Assembly: GCA_947367725.1 (NCBI GenBank) | Contig: CANBFZ010000046.1 | Span: 1-9,064 of the forward strand | Direction: 5' to 3' | DNA from: an uncultured Eubacterium sp. | GTDB lineage: Bacteria; Bacillota; Clostridia; Peptostreptococcales; Anaerovoracaceae | Length of the DNA stretch: 9,064 nt | Shown here: one piece after another, positions 6,155-9,064 of the stretch | Layout of the letters: each line of letters starts with the position of its first letter | Position numbering within the stretch: position 1 is the first letter of the stretch | Position numbers and translations under genes: made by a program | The notes under the pieces: model-generated | What the model was told of the DNA's origin: nothing | The model's database searches: none | Seen by the model: only the letters and a program-made list of their open reading frames with translations

Positions 6155-7183
6155 ATGTGTAGCAGAACTATGACAAAAACAGAACGCGTAAAAGCGGCAG
6201 TCAACTTTCAAGAAGTAGATAGAATTCCTTTGGGGCTTTGGCCACATCACACGGATGTGGATCAGGACTATGTGAAACTGGCTGATAAACAGTTTGCCTT
6301 TTACAGAGAAACAGATATTGATTTTGTAAAGCTGATGCCCTTTGGACTTTACACGGTAGAAGATTACGGATGTAAAATTGAAAAAATATGCCAGCCGGAT
6401 CAGTGGCCGCGAATCGTAGAAGCGTTTATAGAGACGCCGGAGGACTGGGAAAAAATCGTGCCTCTTGACGTGACAAAGGGCACCTACGGCAATCAGCTGA
6501 AATATGCGGAAAGAATGCTGCAGCTTATGAAAGAACACCAGGATGAGGCGCCGGTGATTCACACCATTTTCAGTCCAATTACTACATTGTACAAGCTGTT
6601 GGGCGAAAAGAAACTCTTTGAGGAAATCGAAGCGCATCCGACACTGGTGCATCGTGCGCTGGAGCAGGTTACGGAAACTACAATTGCCTTTGTAAACGAA
6701 AACATCAAACTTGGCGTCAGCGGGTTTTTCTTTGCAAGCCAGCTTGCAAACTACAGATTTATGACGGACGAAATGTATGATGTATTTGGTGAGCAGTATG
6801 ATCTGAAAGTCATCGGTGCATATGCAGACCGAACCTGGTTCAACGTAATTCACGTACATAGCTTTACACAGGAAAAAGAAAAGTCCATGTTTGAAAGACT
6901 TGCAAACTACCCGGGCACCTGTCTCAACTGGCATGACAGATGGGTGGGGCCGAGTTTGGCAGAGGCTAGAAAATACACGGACAAATGTCTGATTGGAGGC
7001 ATTAATGAAGAGCAGTATTTCAACAAAACTAGCTATCAAAACGTATATGGACATATTCGCGAGGCAGTAGAAATGGCAGGCAGAACTGGATTCATGCTGG
7101 GACCGGGGTGTACCATCTACGAGGATACACCACTTGAAAATTACCTGGCTGCAAGAATTGCGGCAACCAAGTACGGCAAATAA
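6155..7183 (+). CDS. URO-D-fold protein, methyltransferase (MtaA-like) group
   Basis: This is a soluble 342-residue protein of the uroporphyrinogen decarboxylase superfamily. The N-terminal VDRIPLGLW (21-29) matches the 'DR-P' opening of the fold, but the arginine-rich substrate loop of true HemE is absent and no haem genes are nearby. It therefore resembles the cobalamin-dependent methyltransferase branch (MtaA, MtbA, CmuA-type) rather than a decarboxylase. In that branch zinc is held by H-x-C plus a late Cys. Here the equivalent pattern appears as H233-V-H235 and C319 in [15 protein letters not shown], an apparent Cys-to-His change at the second ligand. The ATG has AAAGGAGGG directly upstream. 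It lies 12 bp after the carrier and 17 bp before the activator, so it is surely co-transcribed. No corrinoid protein is encoded in the window, so the methyl acceptor or donor is unknown. It could move a methyl group from the imported substrate, or be a diverged enzyme of another reaction. Confidence 0.85.
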   Translation: MCSRTMTKTERVKAAVNFQEVDRIPLGLWPHHTDVDQDYVKLADKQFAFYRETDIDFVKLMPFGLYTVEDYGCKIEKICQPDQWPRIVEAFIETPEDWEKIVPLDVTKGTYGNQLKYAERMLQLMKEHQDEAPVIHTIFSPITTLYKLLGEKKLFEEIEAHPTLVHRALEQVTETTIAFVNENIKLGVSGFFFASQLANYRFMTDEMYDVFGEQYDLKVIGAYADRTWFNVIHVHSFTQEKEKSMFERLANYPGTCLNWHDRWVGPSLAEARKYTDKCLIGGINEEQYFNKTSYQNVYGHIREAVEMAGRTGFMLGPGCTIYEDTPLENYLAARIAATKYGK

Positions 7184-7200
7184 TATGTAGGGGAAGACGT

Positions 7201-8976
7201 ATGACAGAGTTAATGCACATTAGAGAATATGCTTTCGCAACGGCAAAAACCATTGCATCTGTAATCAACGAAGAGGTGGTCATCTGCGATAATGAGATGA
7301 ATCTTTTAGGTGACAGCAATTGCAGTAGTCCTTCGGAACTGACTGATATTTCTGTGACCAAACAGTCAATTATGCTCAATGCAATGGCACATAAGACGAC
7401 GATTGTCAGCGAGGATATTAAGCATTCTTTAAAGGGATGCAGTCTGTGCGCGAATTTCAGAACCTGTGATATTCACTCTATCATAGCTTTCCCTTTATTG
7501 AAAAATGACGTTGTAATAGGGTGCATCGCACTTTATTCCAAAGAAAAACGACTTTCCGGCGATAAAAAAGAACGCGTAGATCAGTTGAAGAATTTTATTT
7601 CAAAGATGTCAGAGCTGCTCATCAGTAAGCTGGACGAAAATCAGGAAAACTATGAACTGTCTGTTGTAAAAAAACAGCTGCAGGCAGTTGTCGACCATAT
7701 CGGCAGTGCAGTGATATGTATTGATAACGATGAAAGAATTATTTATGGGAATCAGATGTTTAGGAAGCTTTTCGGCATCGGATCGAAGATGCCTGAAAGA
7801 ATCACAGATATTCGCCAACTTGCAGAATGCAGCGAACTGATGAAGAGCCTATACCACGTAAATGGAACCTTCAGCAAAGAGCTGTCCTTTTCGGACGGAA
7901 AAACTGAAATCAACCATGAAATGGTTACGGTTGTTTCCATCAACGATGAGGGCACACAGGTAGGCAGCGTGATTTATTTTCGGGACAGCGAAAAGTATTA
8001 TGAGGAAATCAACCGAGTCACCAATGCATCTTCGGAAATGACATTTAAAGATTTGATCGGGAAAAGCAAACCGATTCAGAATCTGAAGATGCAGGCGCAG
8101 AAGATTGCCAACAGCTTATCGACCGTTCTGATTCAGGGAGAAAGCGGAACGGGAAAGGAAATCATAGCAAGAGCGATACACAATGCAAGCAGAAGATCAG
8201 CGGGACCATTTATTTCTGTCAATTGCGCAGCAATTCCGGATAATCTTCTTGAAAGTGAACTGTTTGGGTATGAAGAGGGCGCATTCACCGGCGCGGCAAA
8301 GGGTGGGAGAATCGGCAAGTTTCAATTGGCAAACAAGGGAACCCTGCTTCTCGATGAAGTTGGAGAGATTCCGATTCATCTGCAGGCCAAGCTGCTTCGT
8401 GCCATTCAGGAAAAGAAAATACAGAGAATCGGTTCAAATGTTGATATCGCAACAGACATAAGAATTATTGCGGCAACCAATCGAAATCTTGAAGAGATGA
8501 TTGTATCCGGTGCATTTAGAGAAGATCTGTTTTACCGTCTTAATGTGATTCCGATTTATGTGCCGGCATTGCGGGAGCGGAAAAGTGACATTCCTTTTCT
8601 TGTGGATACCTTTATAAAAAAATGCAATGAAGTGCTGAACAAAAATATCAGCAGATTTTCCAAAAAAGCGATGAAAATGCTGGAGACGTACGACTGGCCG
8701 GGGAATGTACGGGAATTGCAGAATGTTGTAGAATACTGCGTAAACATTTCCAATAGGAGGGTGATAGAACCTGACAGTCTGCCTGCGCGTGTAAAATGTG
8801 AGAGAAAAGAATTTTCTATAGAGCATCCGGCAGAGATAAAGCCGCTGAAGGATGTAGAAAAGGCCTATATCGATGAGGCAATCCGTGTTTACGGTGATAC
8901 TACCGAAGGCAAGCAGAAAGCTGCAGACGCGCTTGGCATCGGAATTGCGACATTGTATAGAAAACTGAAGGAGTGA
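7201..8976 (+). CDS. Sigma-54-dependent enhancer-binding activator (GAF-like, PAS, AAA+, Fis HTH)
   Basis: This is a cytoplasmic transcription activator of 591 residues, complete. Residues 1-140 look like a GAF-type sensor ([20 protein letters not shown] at 94-113 is the typical GAF strand pair) carrying a cysteine cluster C80-x2-C83-x5-C89. A PAS domain follows at about 158-262 ([21 protein letters not shown] onward). The AAA+ domain spans about 284-520: Walker A GESGTGKE (313-320), the sigma-54 contact loop GAFTGA (360-365), Walker B LLLDE (382-386), sensor [10 protein letters not shown] (421-429), arginine-finger region FREDLFYRL (439-447) and sensor [10 protein letters not shown] (501-508). 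The C-terminus (about 566-591, [17 protein letters not shown]) is a Fis-type helix-turn-helix. No response-regulator receiver is present, so a ligand or redox signal rather than phosphorylation is expected. The ATG has AGGGGA at 7189-7194. It probably binds the palindromes at 4501-4601 and activates its own operon. Confidence 0.95.
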   Translation: MTELMHIREYAFATAKTIASVINEEVVICDNEMNLLGDSNCSSPSELTDISVTKQSIMLNAMAHKTTIVSEDIKHSLKGCSLCANFRTCDIHSIIAFPLLKNDVVIGCIALYSKEKRLSGDKKERVDQLKNFISKMSELLISKLDENQENYELSVVKKQLQAVVDHIGSAVICIDNDERIIYGNQMFRKLFGIGSKMPERITDIRQLAECSELMKSLYHVNGTFSKELSFSDGKTEINHEMVTVVSINDEGTQVGSVIYFRDSEKYYEEINRVTNASSEMTFKDLIGKSKPIQNLKMQAQKIANSLSTVLIQGESGTGKEIIARAIHNASRRSAGPFISVNCAAIPDNLLESELFGYEEGAFTGAAKGGRIGKFQLANKGTLLLDEVGEIPIHLQAKLLRAIQEKKIQRIGSNVDIATDIRIIAATNRNLEEMIVSGAFREDLFYRLNVIPIYVPALRERKSDIPFLVDTFIKKCNEVLNKNISRFSKKAMKMLETYDWPGNVRELQNVVEYCVNISNRRVIEPDSLPARVKCERKEFSIEHPAEIKPLKDVEKAYIDEAIRVYGDTTEGKQKAADALGIGIATLYRKLKE

Positions 8977-8984
8977 ACAAACAT

Positions 8985-9064
8985 ATGAAAAATGCATATA
9001 TTAGAATATTGGAAGCGGAACTGATGCCCGCCATGGGGTGTACAGAACCTATTGCGATTGCATA
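8985..9064 (+). CDS. UPF0597 / L-cysteine desulfidase (CyuA-like) family protein, N-terminus only
   Basis: Only 26 codons and two bases are in the window. The N-terminus ends in ELMPAMGCTEPIAIA, the hallmark of the UPF0597 / L-cysteine desulfidase / serine dehydratase alpha-related family (YhaM/CyuA, MJ1025). In characterised members the Cys of G-C-T-E-P helps hold an oxygen-sensitive [4Fe-4S] cluster; here it is C19. The family enzymes convert L-cysteine to pyruvate, ammonia and sulfide, or act on related amino acids. The start ATG has AAGGAG at 8968-8973, overlapping the end of the activator gene, with an 11-nt spacer. It begins 8 bp after the activator stop, so it belongs to the sigma-54 operon. 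The rest, and whether the enzyme is complete, cannot be seen. Confidence 0.85.
   Translation, partial: MKNAYIRILEAELMPAMGCTEPIAIA

Noticed and set aside
5684..7054. Long minus-strand open frame of 456 codons
   Set aside because: It lies opposite the well-supported YfcC and URO-D genes, has no ribosome binding site or recognisable family, and its composition (many His, Cys, Arg) is typical of an antisense shadow.
8434..8997. Minus-strand frame of 187 codons opposite the activator's 3' end
   Set aside because: It is antisense to the conserved AAA+ and HTH coding region, with no start signal or recognisable domain.

Overview
The window reads as chromosome of an anaerobic member of the Bacillota, most likely class Clostridia. 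The pointers are moderate-to-low GC, strong AGGAGG-type ribosome binding sites, tightly packed co-directional genes, a sigma-54 activator carrying GAF and PAS sensor domains, and amino-acid or C1-type catabolic genes (YfcC carrier, URO-D-fold methyltransferase, UPF0597/L-cysteine desulfidase) of the kind common in fermentative gut and sediment Clostridia. All convincing genes are on the + strand. No tRNA, rRNA, CRISPR array or intact mobile element was seen.

Left block (1-3761): the 3' part of a major facilitator permease is cut by the window edge. It is followed at 15-20 bp spacing by a metal-dependent amidohydrolase of the imidazolonepropionase / Xaa-Pro dipeptidase type and a sodium:solute symporter. 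These three look like one peptide or N-substituted amino-acid uptake and hydrolysis operon with two different carriers.

Middle (3762-4738): a gene-poor stretch of almost 1 kb. It holds a 42-nt inverted-repeat structure, the C-terminal remnant of a GNAT acetyltransferase abutting that structure, and a strong intrinsic terminator. Next comes a very AT-rich control region with three copies of a 15-bp palindrome (TTATCANNNTGATAA type, two of them inside a 22-bp direct repeat) and then a textbook sigma-54 -24/-12 promoter (TGGCACAATAATTGCT).

Right block (4739-9064 and beyond): the sigma-54 promoter faces an operon of a YfcC-family carrier, a uroporphyrinogen-decarboxylase-fold protein resembling corrinoid or coenzyme methyltransferases, a sigma-54-dependent enhancer-binding activator (GAF-like, PAS, AAA+, Fis-type HTH) and the start of a UPF0597/CyuA-like L-cysteine desulfidase family gene that runs off the end. 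The simplest model is a self-contained circuit. The activator senses a ligand, binds the three palindromes 95-180 bp upstream of the transcription start, and turns on uptake of a substrate (YfcC), probable methyl-group or C1 handling (URO-D protein) and probable thiol or amino-acid cleavage (desulfidase-like enzyme). A sulfur- or methylthio-containing amino acid is a reasonable guess for the substrate, but the sequence does not prove it.
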